Below are positions 8,052 to 16,803 of a stretch of 64,000 nt of DNA, one piece after another. The stretch is from Polyangiaceae bacterium (GTDB lineage Bacteria > Myxococcota_A > Polyangia > Polyangiales > Polyangiaceae), in contig JAICQO010000030.1 in the NCBI GenBank assembly GCA_025937835.1, forward strand, positions 1-64,000, written 5' to 3'. Numbering within the stretch: the first letter of the stretch is position 1; each line of letters starts with the position of its first letter. Made by a program: the position numbers and the translations under genes. Below the pieces are notes generated by a model. The model did no database searches. It saw only the letters and a program-made list of their open reading frames with translations, and was not told where the DNA came from.

Positions 8052-9122
8052 ATGATGCTGTCCCGCCTCTCGTACCTCGCCACGATCGGGTTCTTGGGTG
8101 TTCTTTCGAGCGCCTGTGAGAAAGAGTCGACTGAGGGACCGAAACCGATCGAGTCGGCGGCGCCCCAGAAACAAGCGCTCGATCCCGAGCTCGCTCGAGC
8201 GGTCGCAGCGGCGTCGGCTCGCGCCAAAGGACAGACCCCGGGAGAAGCCCAGGCAGGTGGTCCACCGCCCACCGGCATCTTCGCGCCCGGCGCTGCAGAC
8301 CGCGAGGCCCAGAAGGGAGCGCCTCCCAAGATCACGCTCGGTGCCGAGGGCAGCGAGCCGCGCGTGTCGCTCCAGCCAGCACAGCCCAAGCCTGGAGCCA
8401 AGACCAACGGCTCGATCCAGATAGAGCTGCAGAGCGATCCGCGCCAGGGCGGTATCCCGATCGATTTCGCGCTCACGCTCGAAGCGCAAAAGCCCAAAGA
8501 GCAGAGCGACGCACCCGCGCCGGTGACGGTGATCGCTCGCGTCAACAACGCGGGTGTGGCGCTGAACGGCGCCCCGCCGGAGCTCACGCGCAACATCGGC
8601 AAGCTCAAGGGGACCAAGGTCGAGTACCAGGTGCTGCCCGACGGCGGCGGGACGGGCTTCAAGTTCGAGCTCGCCAAGGGCGCGGACCAGAACCTCGAAG
8701 ACTCGGTGCGGGCGCTGAGCGACGCGCTGGCCGTGATCACCCTGCCGTATCCCGAAAAGCCGGTCGGCGTCGGCGCCTACTGGATGGCGACCAGCCGCGA
8801 CGGATTGTTCGGCCTCGATCTCGTGACCTACCGGCTGGTGAAGGTCGAGAGCGTCGAGAACGGCCGCGTCAACCTGAGCGTCAACACCAAGCGCTACTCG
8901 GCGGTGCCGACCTTCGATCTCGTGGGGCTACCGCCGGACGCGCCGCGCGAGATGCGCGAGTTCCAGGCGCTCGCCGAAGGCAAGCTGCAGATCGTCCCCG
9001 GCACGGGCTTCCCCGCCAGCGGCGAGCAGATGTCGCTGCTGGCGGCCGCGCTCGGCAAGGGCAATCAGCCCGCCGGCACCCTGCAGCTCCGCACCAGCGC
9101 CAAGATCGCCTTCGGCAAGTAG
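8052..9122 (+). CDS. Putative lipoprotein of unknown function
   Basis: The 356-residue product starts MMLSRLSYLATIGFLGVLSSAC, a lipoprotein signal with Cys at residue 22. A low-complexity Ala/Pro/Lys region follows to about residue 130. The ~220-residue C-terminal domain is rich in beta-type sequence (TRNIGKLKGTKVEYQVLPDG, PYPEKPVGVGAYWMATSRDG). That domain loosely resembles uncharacterised DUF6263-like lipoproteins, but I cannot confirm this. The start was chosen for the lipobox; an ATG one codon later is equally good. Transcription ends at the strong hairpin at 9133-9173. Confidence 0.75.
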   Translation: MMLSRLSYLATIGFLGVLSSACEKESTEGPKPIESAAPQKQALDPELARAVAAASARAKGQTPGEAQAGGPPPTGIFAPGAADREAQKGAPPKITLGAEGSEPRVSLQPAQPKPGAKTNGSIQIELQSDPRQGGIPIDFALTLEAQKPKEQSDAPAPVTVIARVNNAGVALNGAPPELTRNIGKLKGTKVEYQVLPDGGGTGFKFELAKGADQNLEDSVRALSDALAVITLPYPEKPVGVGAYWMATSRDGLFGLDLVTYRLVKVESVENGRVNLSVNTKRYSAVPTFDLVGLPPDAPREMREFQALAEGKLQIVPGTGFPASGEQMSLLAAALGKGNQPAGTLQLRTSAKIAFGK

Positions 9123-9132
9123 CGCTGGGCGA

Positions 9133-9173
9133 GCTTCTGAGCGGCGCTCGGGGGCGAAGCGCCGCTCAGAAGC
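9133..9173. terminator. Bidirectional terminator between convergent genes
   Basis: A perfect 16-bp inverted repeat (arms 9133-9148 and 9158-9173, GCTTCTGAGCGGCGCT and its complement) has a 9-nt loop. It lies between the convergent lipoprotein and ferredoxin genes. The right arm covers the ferredoxin stop codon (9166-9168), so the stem forms inside the 3' end of that coding sequence. A T-rich stretch follows on the plus strand (ATTCTTTCTT). Confidence 0.75.
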
Positions 9174-9471
9174 CGAGCGATTCTTTCTTGGCTTCTGCGC
9201 CCGGCAGCGGATCGACCTTCTTGTTGATGACCGGCAGGCCCGGCGCCTTCTCGGCGTTGGCCTGGATCCATTCCTTCTTGTCGTCCGGGACCTGGGTCTC
9301 GTCGTAGATGGCTTCTACGGGGCACTCGGGTACGCACGCGCCGCAATCGATGCACTCCCCCGGGTCGATGTAGAGCATGTTGTCGTCCCCGTGAAAGCAA
9401 TCGACGGGGCACACCGCAACGCAATCGGTGAAGCGGCAACCGTTGCAATTGTCCGTGACGATGAAGGCCAT
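9166..9471 (-). CDS. fdxA: 7Fe-8S (3Fe-4S/4Fe-4S) ferredoxin
   Basis: This 101-residue ferredoxin has CNGCRFTDCVAVCPVDCF for the first cluster (the C-x7-C-x3-CP spacing typical of a 3Fe-4S site) and CIDCGACVPECPVEA for a canonical 4Fe-4S cluster. An FdxA-type C-terminal extension (VPDDKKEWIQANAEKAP) follows. It acts as a soluble low-potential electron carrier. The partner is not identifiable from its neighbours. The last three codons sit inside a terminator stem. Confidence 0.95.
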   Translation of the reverse strand: MAFIVTDNCNGCRFTDCVAVCPVDCFHGDDNMLYIDPGECIDCGACVPECPVEAIYDETQVPDDKKEWIQANAEKAPGLPVINKKVDPLPGAEAKKESLGF

Positions 9472-9537
9472 AGTCCGGCCCTTTTAATCCTCCGCCCGCG
9501 TCGAATCAATCTTTGGAAGAGCGGCGCCCGGCAAGCA

Positions 9538-10143
9538 TCATTCGAAGGGCTCCGGATCCCCCGCGCCGCGGCGCACGATCTTCGGGGAAGCGCCGGTGAG
9601 GTCGACCACCGTGGTCGGGACCGTGCCCCCGCCCCCGGCGTCGAGGACCAGGCCGAGCCCGGGGAAGGCCAGCTCGATTTCGCGCGGATCCGGGTCCGGG
9701 TCGGCGCCGGGCTTCGCGGCCGTGCTCGAAATGATCGGGTGCCCGAGGGCCGCCGTCAGGGCGAGCGCAACGGGATGATTCGGGATCCGGACCCCGACCG
9801 TCTTGCGCGGGGTCTGCACCACCCGCGGCACCTCGCGCGTCGCCTCGAGGATGAAGCAATAGGGGCCAGGCAGATACTGCTTCAGGATCCGGTAGACGCG
9901 ATCGTGCACCACCGCGTACTTGGCGACCTCGCCCAGGTTCTGGCACACGAACGAGAGCATGTGCTCCCGGTCCATCGCCTTGATCTGGTAGAGGCGATCG
10001 ATCGCCTTCTTGTTGAACAGATCACAGCCGAGCCCGTAACAGGTGTCGGTCGGGTAGGCGATCACGCCTCCCTGATTGAGCGCGTCGAGCGCTCGCTGGA
10101 TTTTTCGGGGCTCGGGCGTGTCGGGGTTGATTTCCAAGAGCAT
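9538..10143 (-). CDS. YciO/Sua5/YrdC-family protein (threonylcarbamoyl-AMP synthase-like)
   Basis: At 201 residues this is a single YrdC-like dsRNA-binding-fold domain with the nucleotide-binding PTDTCYGLGCD, KAMDREHMLSF and VGVRIPNHPV motifs. The KAMDREHMLS form is closer to the YciO branch than to the essential TsaC/Sua5 enzymes that make threonylcarbamoyl-AMP for tRNA t6A37. The precise activity is therefore uncertain. It ends 66 bp upstream of the ferredoxin start and lies 15 bp downstream of the GH35 gene's stop; all three share one strand. Confidence 0.88.
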   Translation of the reverse strand: MLLEINPDTPEPRKIQRALDALNQGGVIAYPTDTCYGLGCDLFNKKAIDRLYQIKAMDREHMLSFVCQNLGEVAKYAVVHDRVYRILKQYLPGPYCFILEATREVPRVVQTPRKTVGVRIPNHPVALALTAALGHPIISSTAAKPGADPDPDPREIELAFPGLGLVLDAGGGGTVPTTVVDLTGASPKIVRRGAGDPEPFE

Positions 10144-10158
10144 GGTACGGGCCGAAAG

Positions 10159-12195
10159 CTAGGTGAGTTTGAAGATCCGGACCGAGCGTTCGGGGACCGG
10201 AAACGAGAGGGTGGAGAAAGCGGCGGACACCACGCTGCCGTCGAGCAGATCTTCGGCGTGGCTCGCGCCGAACGCCTGTACCTCCGCCGAGAGCGGGCGC
10301 GGGTGGGGATTGATCGCGAACAGCACCCGCGCGCGATGCTCCGAGTCGTGGTGCACCGTCACGTACAGCTCACTCGGCGAGGCGTGTAGCGGCTCCAGCC
10401 CCAGCACGCGGGTGGCCTGCTCGATCGCCGCCGAGATCCGGGTCGGATCAGCGTCCCAGAACCTCGGCAGCGAGCCTTCGAAGGCGTGGCGCAGCTCGCT
10501 CGGCGGCTCGCGCGGCACGAGCGCCTCGTCGCGCTGTGGAAAATGCGGGCCTATCGCCAGCGAGCGGCCTTCGCGCAAGGCTCGGCTCGCGGCGCGCACG
10601 ATCCGCCGCTCGAGCCCGCCGGAGCAGGTCACGATCGTGAACCGGGCATGCTCCAGGCTGTGCTCGATCAGATCGCCGCCGACCACCGCGAACGGGATGC
10701 GGCGCCGCTCGAGCTCCTCTTCGACTCGGCGCAGGAACAGCTCCGCGTCGATCGCGAACGGCGCGCCGAGCTCGAGCTCGTCCTCGAGGCCGCTGTCCGC
10801 CGCGCCGCTCCCGACGATCTGGAAGATCACCGCGCTCAGCGGACCGAAGGCGTGGAGCACGCGCTGCAATCGGCGCAAGCTGCGAGGGACCACCAGGTGC
10901 ACGGGCGCTTCGCGCGTGAGCTCGTGGAAGCGCGCCGCCTCGAGCCCGCGCGCCAGCCGCCGCCAGGCATCGGCGAAGGGCCGCTCGCGCCCGTGCCGGT
11001 CGTAGGGCGCTCCGATCCAGCGATCGCGCTCCACCGCCATGTACAGGTTGAAGCCACGCAATCCGTAAGCGAGCGCAGCGAGCGCCGTGAACAGATTGTC
11101 CTGCTCGGTGAGCGCCGGGAAGAACGGCGGGAACCCGGCGCCGAGCTCGCAGGCGAACGCCGGCGTGTTGCGCGCCTCGCTCCGCACCGAGAGCTCGCTG
11201 GTGCGCCGCGCTATCTCCGTGCGCTGCGCCGGTGTCGCGACGTGGTAATAATCGAGCCCGATGTAGTCGACGGCGCGCTCGAGCCGGCTCGGATCGAGCG
11301 GCGTCAACGCCTCGCCGATCGGCAGGTTGTGCGAGCACGGGACGCACAACCCCGACTCGTCGAGAGCTTCTCGCATCACCGACAGCGCGTCCGAGAGCAG
11401 CTCTTCCTGCGCCTCGGCCCAGTCCAGGTGATAGGTGAGATCGCGCGAGCGCTGCGCGTCGAGCTCGCGCGGCGGTTCGAGCTCGAAGGAGTCGAGCTCG
11501 CGCCCCAGCGCTCTCCCGAGATTTTCGGGGGTTTCGTACTTTCTCTCGAGAAAGCGCCGGTACAGCCGGACCGCGTCCGGGTGGTAGTCCTGGTCGTACA
11601 CGCCGTCGCGGAAGTACATCGCGCCTTCGTTGTCGACCTGACTGAGGACGATCGGTCCGTCGGGGTAGCAGAGCGGCGCGCAGCGCGTGCCCGCGGCGAG
11701 CAGCCAGCGACGCGCCTCTTCCAGGAACGTGCGACTCGCGTAGCTCGGCACGGGGAACGCGAGCGGCGGTACGGGTAACACCACGGGCCGCCCGGATGCC
11801 GAGCGCGCCTGACAAGCTGGATCCCAGATGATGCGCTCCGGGAGACCGAAGTGCGTGAGCTCGGCGTTGATGTGCGGACCAGGCCGCACGATCGCGTACA
11901 AACCGAGCTCTTCGGCGAGACGCAAAAACTTCACGACGTCCAGCCGCGGATCGCGCTCACCGAAATCGAATTGTCCGGGGAGCTGCTCGTGGACACCCCA
12001 CGGGATGTAGGTATCGACCAACTTCAGCCCGAGCGACAGCAGCGCCTCGAGGCCCGCGCGCCAGCTCTCCGGCGGCATGCGCCAGTAATGAACGCTTCCC
12101 GCGAGCAGCGGAATTGTCCGCTCTGACACCACGATTCCACCGCGCACGAGCTGGACTCGCGGTGTGGTGTGGTGAGGTCTGCTCTTGGGCGGCAT
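10159..12195 (-). CDS. GH35-like beta-galactosidase
   Basis: This 678-residue enzyme has the GH35 (alpha/beta)8 signature: AGSVHYWRMPPESWRAGLE at about residue 31, then VDTYIPWGVHE and IVRPGPHINAEL. The acid/base Glu is in LSQVDNEGAMYF and the likely nucleophile Glu in ACELGAGFPPF. No export signal is evident, so it may act in the cytoplasm on imported galactosides. C-terminal beta domains (about 450-678) are poorly conserved. No transporter or sugar regulator adjoins it, so the substrate is inferred from family only. It is divergent from the RlpA-like gene with under 60 bp between starts. Confidence 0.85.
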   Translation of the reverse strand: MPPKSRPHHTTPRVQLVRGGIVVSERTIPLLAGSVHYWRMPPESWRAGLEALLSLGLKLVDTYIPWGVHEQLPGQFDFGERDPRLDVVKFLRLAEELGLYAIVRPGPHINAELTHFGLPERIIWDPACQARSASGRPVVLPVPPLAFPVPSYASRTFLEEARRWLLAAGTRCAPLCYPDGPIVLSQVDNEGAMYFRDGVYDQDYHPDAVRLYRRFLERKYETPENLGRALGRELDSFELEPPRELDAQRSRDLTYHLDWAEAQEELLSDALSVMREALDESGLCVPCSHNLPIGEALTPLDPSRLERAVDYIGLDYYHVATPAQRTEIARRTSELSVRSEARNTPAFACELGAGFPPFFPALTEQDNLFTALAALAYGLRGFNLYMAVERDRWIGAPYDRHGRERPFADAWRRLARGLEAARFHELTREAPVHLVVPRSLRRLQRVLHAFGPLSAVIFQIVGSGAADSGLEDELELGAPFAIDAELFLRRVEEELERRRIPFAVVGGDLIEHSLEHARFTIVTCSGGLERRIVRAASRALREGRSLAIGPHFPQRDEALVPREPPSELRHAFEGSLPRFWDADPTRISAAIEQATRVLGLEPLHASPSELYVTVHHDSEHRARVLFAINPHPRPLSAEVQAFGASHAEDLLDGSVVSAAFSTLSFPVPERSVRIFKLT

Positions 12196-12251
12196 GCGCG
12201 CGGTCTATAACATGCGCCCGGCACCCTCACATCGTGCTAGTCCACGAGGGA

Positions 12252-12860
12252 GTGCGCGCCTGGCAGTCGACGAAACCCGGCCTGCAGCTACGACTGCTGG
12301 TTTTCGGCGGTGTGACGATCGCGTGCGCGCGCGAGGCGCCGAGCGTGTTCGTGTCGCAGCCGCCCTCGCCGGCTCCCGCGCCCGCGGCCGCTCCGAGCGC
12401 GGCGCCCGCGCCCGCTGCGCCCAATCCCCCGGCCGCGCCTCAGTCGCTCGGCTCCGAGCCGCTCGCCGTGCGCTACGGCAATGCGCCGGCGCTCGCCGTG
12501 TTCAAGGGCGAGGCCAGCTACTACGGTGATCAATTCAGCGGCAGGAAGACGGCGAGCGGTGAGCTCTACGACCCGCGCGCTCTCACCGCCGCGCACCGGG
12601 AACTACCCTTCGGCACGGTCGTGCGCGTGTTCCGCTCGGAGCCACCCGGCGTGGTCTACGTCCGCATCACCGATCGCGGGCCGTTCCGCCGCGGCCGCGT
12701 GCTCGATCTGTCGCGCGCAGCGGCCGAGCAGCTGCAAATGATCCGCGCCGGCGTGATCCCGGTGCGCGCCGAGGTCGTCGAGTTCGGACCGAAACCGAAG
12801 CCAAAGCAAAAACGCACCAAGAAGCGCGCCAAACCGCGCCGGCGCAGCCGCCCGAAGTGA
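12252..12860 (+). CDS. RlpA-like double-psi beta-barrel lipoprotein
   Basis: The roughly 202-residue product has a putative lipoprotein signal (LQLRLLVFGGVTIAC), a Pro/Ala-rich linker and an RlpA-like DPBB domain: GEASYYGDQFSGRKTASGE, LTAAHRELPFGTVVRV, ITDRGPF and GRVLDLSRAAAEQL. RlpA proteins bind or cleave denuded glycan strands at the septum. The catalytic-type Asp and His residues of RlpA (in the DRGPF and AAHRELPFG motifs) are present. There is no SPOR domain; the C-terminus is a Lys/Arg-rich tail (KPKPKQKRTKKRAKPRRRSR) that could contact anionic polymers. The start is uncertain: GTG at 12252 or 12234. Confidence 0.8.
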   Translation: MRAWQSTKPGLQLRLLVFGGVTIACAREAPSVFVSQPPSPAPAPAAAPSAAPAPAAPNPPAAPQSLGSEPLAVRYGNAPALAVFKGEASYYGDQFSGRKTASGELYDPRALTAAHRELPFGTVVRVFRSEPPGVVYVRITDRGPFRRGRVLDLSRAAAEQLQMIRAGVIPVRAEVVEFGPKPKPKQKRTKKRAKPRRRSRPK

Positions 12861-12872
12861 TACCCTGCGAAC

Positions 12873-14003
12873 GTGCGCGTTCGCTTCGGAGATCTCGCTC
12901 CCCCCGAACGTCAAGCGCTCGAGGCGCTCGACCAGCGCGCGCGCGAAGCGTACGCGGCGTTCCAACGGAATCCGAGCGACGTGCACTCCCTGCGCGTCGC
13001 CTTCGAGCGAGTGCACCCCGGGCTCTCCGTCGAGCGGCTCGGCGAGGGTCTGATCGTGCGAGCGCGCTCGCGAGAGCTCTGCCCGCTCGCCGAGCGCGTG
13101 GCGAAGCTTTCGCCGGGCTTCACGGTGCAAAACCACCGGCCGCGGCTCGATTGGACCGAGGCCCTCGCGCGAGCCAGGTTGCGCGGCGGCCCCGAGCTCG
13201 GCGCGGCCAGCGTGCGCGCCGGCTTCACGCGCGGCCACCTGCTCGAGCTCGTGGTCTCCGTGCCCGGCGGCAAGGGCGACGACGCCGAGCGGGAGCTCGC
13301 GGAGCGGCTCGTCTGGGACCTCGCCGGTGAGCGCTGCGCGGACGATTGGATCGGCGCCGTCGAGGTGGAGGCGGCCCCGCGCGGTGGTCCACTGCGCGTG
13401 CTCCGCGAGCGTCCCGACGATGCGGCGCGCCTGTCGCTCCGCGAGCTGTCGGCGGCGCTCGACGCCGCCATTTCGGGCGTCGAGGCGGGCCTGCCCGAAG
13501 GCCCGCTCCATGCGGCAGGTGATGGCGAATGGAACCTGTTCGAGCTCGATCCGGAGACCGCCGACGACTACGCGCAGAAAGACGACCTGGTGATGGCCGT
13601 GACGCGCGTGCCGGAGCTCTTGAAGTGCTTCCTCGAGGCCTCGCCCGTGTCGTCGTTGCGCTTTTCGCGTCACGAGCGGTTCTTCTTTCTCAAGTACGAG
13701 AGCAACGGCCAACCCGAGTCACGGCTCGCCGAACGCGAGGCGCTCGAGCGAGCAATCGATCGCTATTTGATCGCCGGGCGCGCGGGGCGCGTGGTCGGCG
13801 GCGGCCTCGGCCTCCGTTACAGCTACGTGGATGTCGCGCTGAACAAGCTGGATCGGGGCCTCGCGCTGATCTGCGAGGCTGCGCGCGAAGAGGGCCTGCC
13901 GAGGCGCAGCTGGATCGAGTGCTTCGACAGCGACTATGCGAACGAGTGGCTCGAGGTCTGGCCGGGCGCGGCGGTGCCGCCGGGGCAAGCGCGATCGGTT
14001 TAG
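12873..14003 (+). CDS. Conserved hypothetical protein
   Basis: This 376-residue protein starts from GTG (12873), 12 bp after the RlpA-like gene, so they are probably co-transcribed. I do not recognise a domain. It has no signal or TM segment. The C-terminal third (RFSRHERFFFLKYESNGQP, GRVVGGGLGLRYSYVDVALN) looks folded and conserved, while the middle is Arg/Ala/Glu rich. Codon use is like that of its neighbours. The convergent phosphotransferase gene ends 14 bp away. Confidence 0.7.
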   Translation: MRVRFGDLAPPERQALEALDQRAREAYAAFQRNPSDVHSLRVAFERVHPGLSVERLGEGLIVRARSRELCPLAERVAKLSPGFTVQNHRPRLDWTEALARARLRGGPELGAASVRAGFTRGHLLELVVSVPGGKGDDAERELAERLVWDLAGERCADDWIGAVEVEAAPRGGPLRVLRERPDDAARLSLRELSAALDAAISGVEAGLPEGPLHAAGDGEWNLFELDPETADDYAQKDDLVMAVTRVPELLKCFLEASPVSSLRFSRHERFFFLKYESNGQPESRLAEREALERAIDRYLIAGRAGRVVGGGLGLRYSYVDVALNKLDRGLALICEAAREEGLPRRSWIECFDSDYANEWLEVWPGAAVPPGQARSV

Positions 14004-14017
14004 AGGGCTGTCGGCTG

Positions 14018-15070
14018 TCAGCGGGCGCGGGGGAAGAGGCGCTCGAGGAGGGCGGACAGCGCGGCGAGCTTCGGCTCTGCCGTCAGCCGGTCCAGCGCGC
14101 GTTGCGCCTTCTGGATCGTCGGCTCCACGAACTTGAGGAAGCTCGGATTCTTGAGCTCGCGATCGAGGTACACGAAGCGCCCCGAATCCTTCAGCTTGCG
14201 CTGCACCATCACCAGCGAAAACTCGCGCTCGAGCACGGGTTGCTCCGCCGCGGAAAGCCCGAGGCCCGCGCCGAACTCCGCGAGCCGCGCCGCGACGAAC
14301 TCCGGGTCGAACGACTGATAGCTGTCGCCGAGCAGCGCCACCAGATCGTAGACGCGCGGGCCGAGCAGCGCGTCCTGGAAATCGATCCAGCCGAGGCCCA
14401 GGCTGCCGTCGCGCTCCTTCACGACCATCAAGTTGCGGCTCTGATAATCGCGGTGAACGAAGCCCCGAGTAAGCCCGGCGATCGTCGTCGCGAGATAATC
14501 GGCGGCTGCGTCGAACACTGCGCGATCTTCGGCGCCGAGCTCGATCCCGCGCGCCTCGAGCGCCCAGCGCCGGAAGTGCTCGAGCTCCCAGGAAAGCAGC
14601 TCGCGGTCGAACGCGCGCTCGCGCACGACCGAGTCGCGCGGCAGCTCGCCGAGCGCCACCTGAGCGCGCGACAGATCCCGCACGGCCACTCGGTACAGCG
14701 CCTCGCGATCGCCCGGCGAGTGGGACAGGTGCTGCGCCAGGGTCTCGCCCAGGTCCTCGACCAAGATCAGCCGCTCGTCGCAGGCCTCGGCCAAGAGCCG
14801 CGGCACCCGCACGCCGTGAGCGGACAGTAGCTCCAGCACCTCGAGGAACGGCCAACGCCGGTCGCCGCGCTCCTTCTGCTGGAACTCGTGCGTCTGAATC
14901 GGCACGAACATCGCGATCACCGTCGAGCCGTCGCGGGTCGGGACGCGCAGGAACCGCCGCACCGAAGCTCCACCCAGGATCTCGTCGAAGCGCAGCGGCG
15001 GAGGAGTACCGGTCGCGCGTTCGACCAGGCGTTCGAGCGCGGCGATCGGCAGTTCCACGGCGTGGCTCAT
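14018..15070 (-). CDS. Aminoglycoside-phosphotransferase-family sugar kinase (AmgK-like)
   Basis: This 350-residue APH/choline-kinase fold protein has Brenner's motif GFVHRDYQSRNLMV (catalytic Asp) and the Mg-binding GWIDFQDALLGPRVYDL. The length and these motifs fit the AmgK group, which phosphorylates MurNAc/GlcNAc at the anomeric position in cell-wall recycling. No MurU-type nucleotidyltransferase gene is beside it, so the substrate is only an inference. The start at 15070 (MSHAVELPIA) was preferred because the longer frame overlaps rsmG antisense. It is divergent from rsmG with about 50 bp between starts. Confidence 0.85.
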   Translation of the reverse strand: MSHAVELPIAALERLVERATGTPPPLRFDEILGGASVRRFLRVPTRDGSTVIAMFVPIQTHEFQQKERGDRRWPFLEVLELLSAHGVRVPRLLAEACDERLILVEDLGETLAQHLSHSPGDREALYRVAVRDLSRAQVALGELPRDSVVRERAFDRELLSWELEHFRRWALEARGIELGAEDRAVFDAAADYLATTIAGLTRGFVHRDYQSRNLMVVKERDGSLGLGWIDFQDALLGPRVYDLVALLGDSYQSFDPEFVAARLAEFGAGLGLSAAEQPVLEREFSLVMVQRKLKDSGRFVYLDRELKNPSFLKFVEPTIQKAQRALDRLTAEPKLAALSALLERLFPRAR

Positions 15071-15119
15071 TCTCTCGCTTGTAGCATTGCCCTGCGCGCG
15101 GCACGCTCCGGCGACATCG

Positions 15120-15797
15120 ATGACCGAGGACTCCTGGAAAGGCCCCGAGCTGGCGCAGCGGATCGAGCGCGTCCTCGACCGGTTCGGCCTGGACCCCGGC
15201 TCTGCCTCGGGCTCTACGAGCTCGCTCGAGGCGCTCCAGCGTTGGGCGGAGCTGGTGATCGACTGGAACCAACGCATGGATTTGACCGCCGCGCGCAGCC
15301 CGGACGAGCTCGTGGACTTGTTGCTGGCCGACGCGGCAGAGCTCGCCACGCTCACCGCGACTGGACCTGCGACCTGGGTCGACGTCGGGAGCGGCGCCGG
15401 CGCGCCGGGTCTCGCGCTCGCATTGCTGCGTTCGGATCTGAAGTTCACGCTGGTCGAGCCGAAGCAGAAACGGGTCAGTTTTTTGCGCGCCGTGTTGCAC
15501 GAGCTCGGGCGCGCTGACATCGTCGTCGAGCGCGCGCGCGCCGATGCGCTCGCGCCGAAACGTTTCGACGTCGCGGTGTCGCGCGCGACGCTGGCGCCGC
15601 CCGAATGGGTGCGCGAAGGCGCACGAATTGCGAAGCGCACGGTGTGGGTGCTGCTCGCGCAAGCGGAGCCACCAGCTCCGCCCTCGGGGTTTCGTAAAGA
15701 GACTGATCAACGCTACACGTGGCCGCTCGCTGGCGCAGAACGTCGCGTCGTCGGTTATGTGCGCTCGACCGCGCACGCAAAATCGCAATCCGGCTAG
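15120..15797 (+). CDS. rsmG: 16S rRNA (guanine-N7) methyltransferase RsmG
   Basis: The 225-residue protein has the RsmG/GidB N-terminal helix pair (ALQRWAELVIDWNQRMDLTAA), SAM-binding motif I (WVDVGSGAGAPGLALALL), EPKQKRVSFLR and the family-typical DVAVSRA. The enzyme methylates G527 of 16S rRNA using SAM, and its loss can give low-level streptomycin resistance. It stands alone here, not next to mnmG, parA or parB as in many bacteria. Confidence 0.9.
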   Translation: MTEDSWKGPELAQRIERVLDRFGLDPGSASGSTSSLEALQRWAELVIDWNQRMDLTAARSPDELVDLLLADAAELATLTATGPATWVDVGSGAGAPGLALALLRSDLKFTLVEPKQKRVSFLRAVLHELGRADIVVERARADALAPKRFDVAVSRATLAPPEWVREGARIAKRTVWVLLAQAEPPAPPSGFRKETDQRYTWPLAGAERRVVGYVRSTAHAKSQSG

Positions 15798-16033
15798 AAA
15801 AATCTTTCCCGATGCGATGCGAGGAAGTTGATCCGCGTGGCCCTCGTAGATCACGGAAACGCGGAGGAAAGTCGTCTCCGAGCCCTTCCGCGACCCGACT
15901 TTTTCTGCCACATTCCCGCGTGCCAGCGAGATCGAGGAGTTCTTGGTACCCCTCGTGAATCCGCGGCGCCCGTCCACCGTCGAATGCGTGTCCGGTTCCG
16001 CCCAGAGCGTCTAGGTAGCCAAAGGAGAGATGA

Positions 16034-16600
16034 ATGTTGTTCCGTAGTCGCAGCCTGCTCGCCGTCCTGTTTTCCGTGTGCACCGTCTCCGCAGTCGCTT
16101 CGGCCGACCTCGTCAAGCTCGATCCGGGCTTCTTCAAGGTAGAGGGCTCCGCAAAGCCGAAGATCGGGCCGAAGCTCAACTTCGACGGGAAGGGCTCGGT
16201 GGTGGGCGAGCAGAAGGGCGACAAGATCGTCTTCAAGGCGGACCTGAAGAACAAGCTGGATATGGGCGAGCGCACCAAGCACGCGAAGGAAGACTTCGAG
16301 TGCGACAAGCACCCCGACGCCACGCTGGTGGTCGAGAAGTCCGCCATCAAGATGCCCGAGGATCAAAAAGAGACATCGGGCAACGTGGACGGCCAGCTCA
16401 CCCTGCACGGCGTGACCAAGACCGTGAAGGTCCACTACAAGGCGAAGCGGATGGGCTCGGACTATGCGGTCCGCGGCAACTTCAGCTTCGACTACACGCA
16501 GTTCGGCATCCAGCCGATCTGCCGCTTCGGCAAGACCATCTGTGTCGAACCGAAGGTGAAGGTCTCCGTCGGCGGCGTGAAGCTCCGCGACAAGGGCTGA
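16034..16600 (+). CDS. Secreted YceI-family protein
   Basis: The 188-residue product has a Sec signal (RSRSLLAVLFSVCTVSAVASA, cleavage near residue 24) and a YceI-like lipocalin-fold domain: FKADLKNKLDMGERTKHAKEDF, DGQLTLHGVTKTVKV and YAVRGNFSFDYTQFGI. YceI proteins bind isoprenoid-type lipids in the periplasm. A strong Shine-Dalgarno (AAAGGAGAGATGA) sets the start at 16034. It is monocistronic, with a hairpin terminator at 16633-16665. The 236-bp region upstream contains no gene I can support. Confidence 0.9.
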   Translation: MLFRSRSLLAVLFSVCTVSAVASADLVKLDPGFFKVEGSAKPKIGPKLNFDGKGSVVGEQKGDKIVFKADLKNKLDMGERTKHAKEDFECDKHPDATLVVEKSAIKMPEDQKETSGNVDGQLTLHGVTKTVKVHYKAKRMGSDYAVRGNFSFDYTQFGIQPICRFGKTICVEPKVKVSVGGVKLRDKG

Positions 16601-16632
16601 CGCGAAGCGGCCCGCGAGGGTCACGTTTGGTG

Positions 16633-16665
16633 CGCCCCTGAATCGAATCCATCGGTTCGGGGGCG
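16633..16665 (+). terminator. Hairpin after YceI gene
   Basis: CGCCCCTGAA and TTCGGGGGCG form a 10-bp stem with one mismatch around a 13-nt loop, 32 bp after the YceI stop. No strong U-run follows, so it is a weaker intrinsic terminator candidate. Confidence 0.5.
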
Positions 16666-16803
16666 TCGGCATTTCAGGGCAGCAATGTTTCCTTTCGCGG
16701 CTGAGATTTCGCGGCGCGTTGCGTCGCCAGACTTGCCGGAAATGCTCGAAAATTTCGGGGGTTCGGCGCTGACGAGAGATTGACAGAGCGCCGGAATCTG
16801 GCG

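Noticed and set aside
5353-8265. 970-residue minus-strand frame opposite the PBP gene
   Set aside because: High-GC antisense artefact: Arg/Ala-rich, no motifs, and it fully overlaps the well-supported PBP1A coding sequence.
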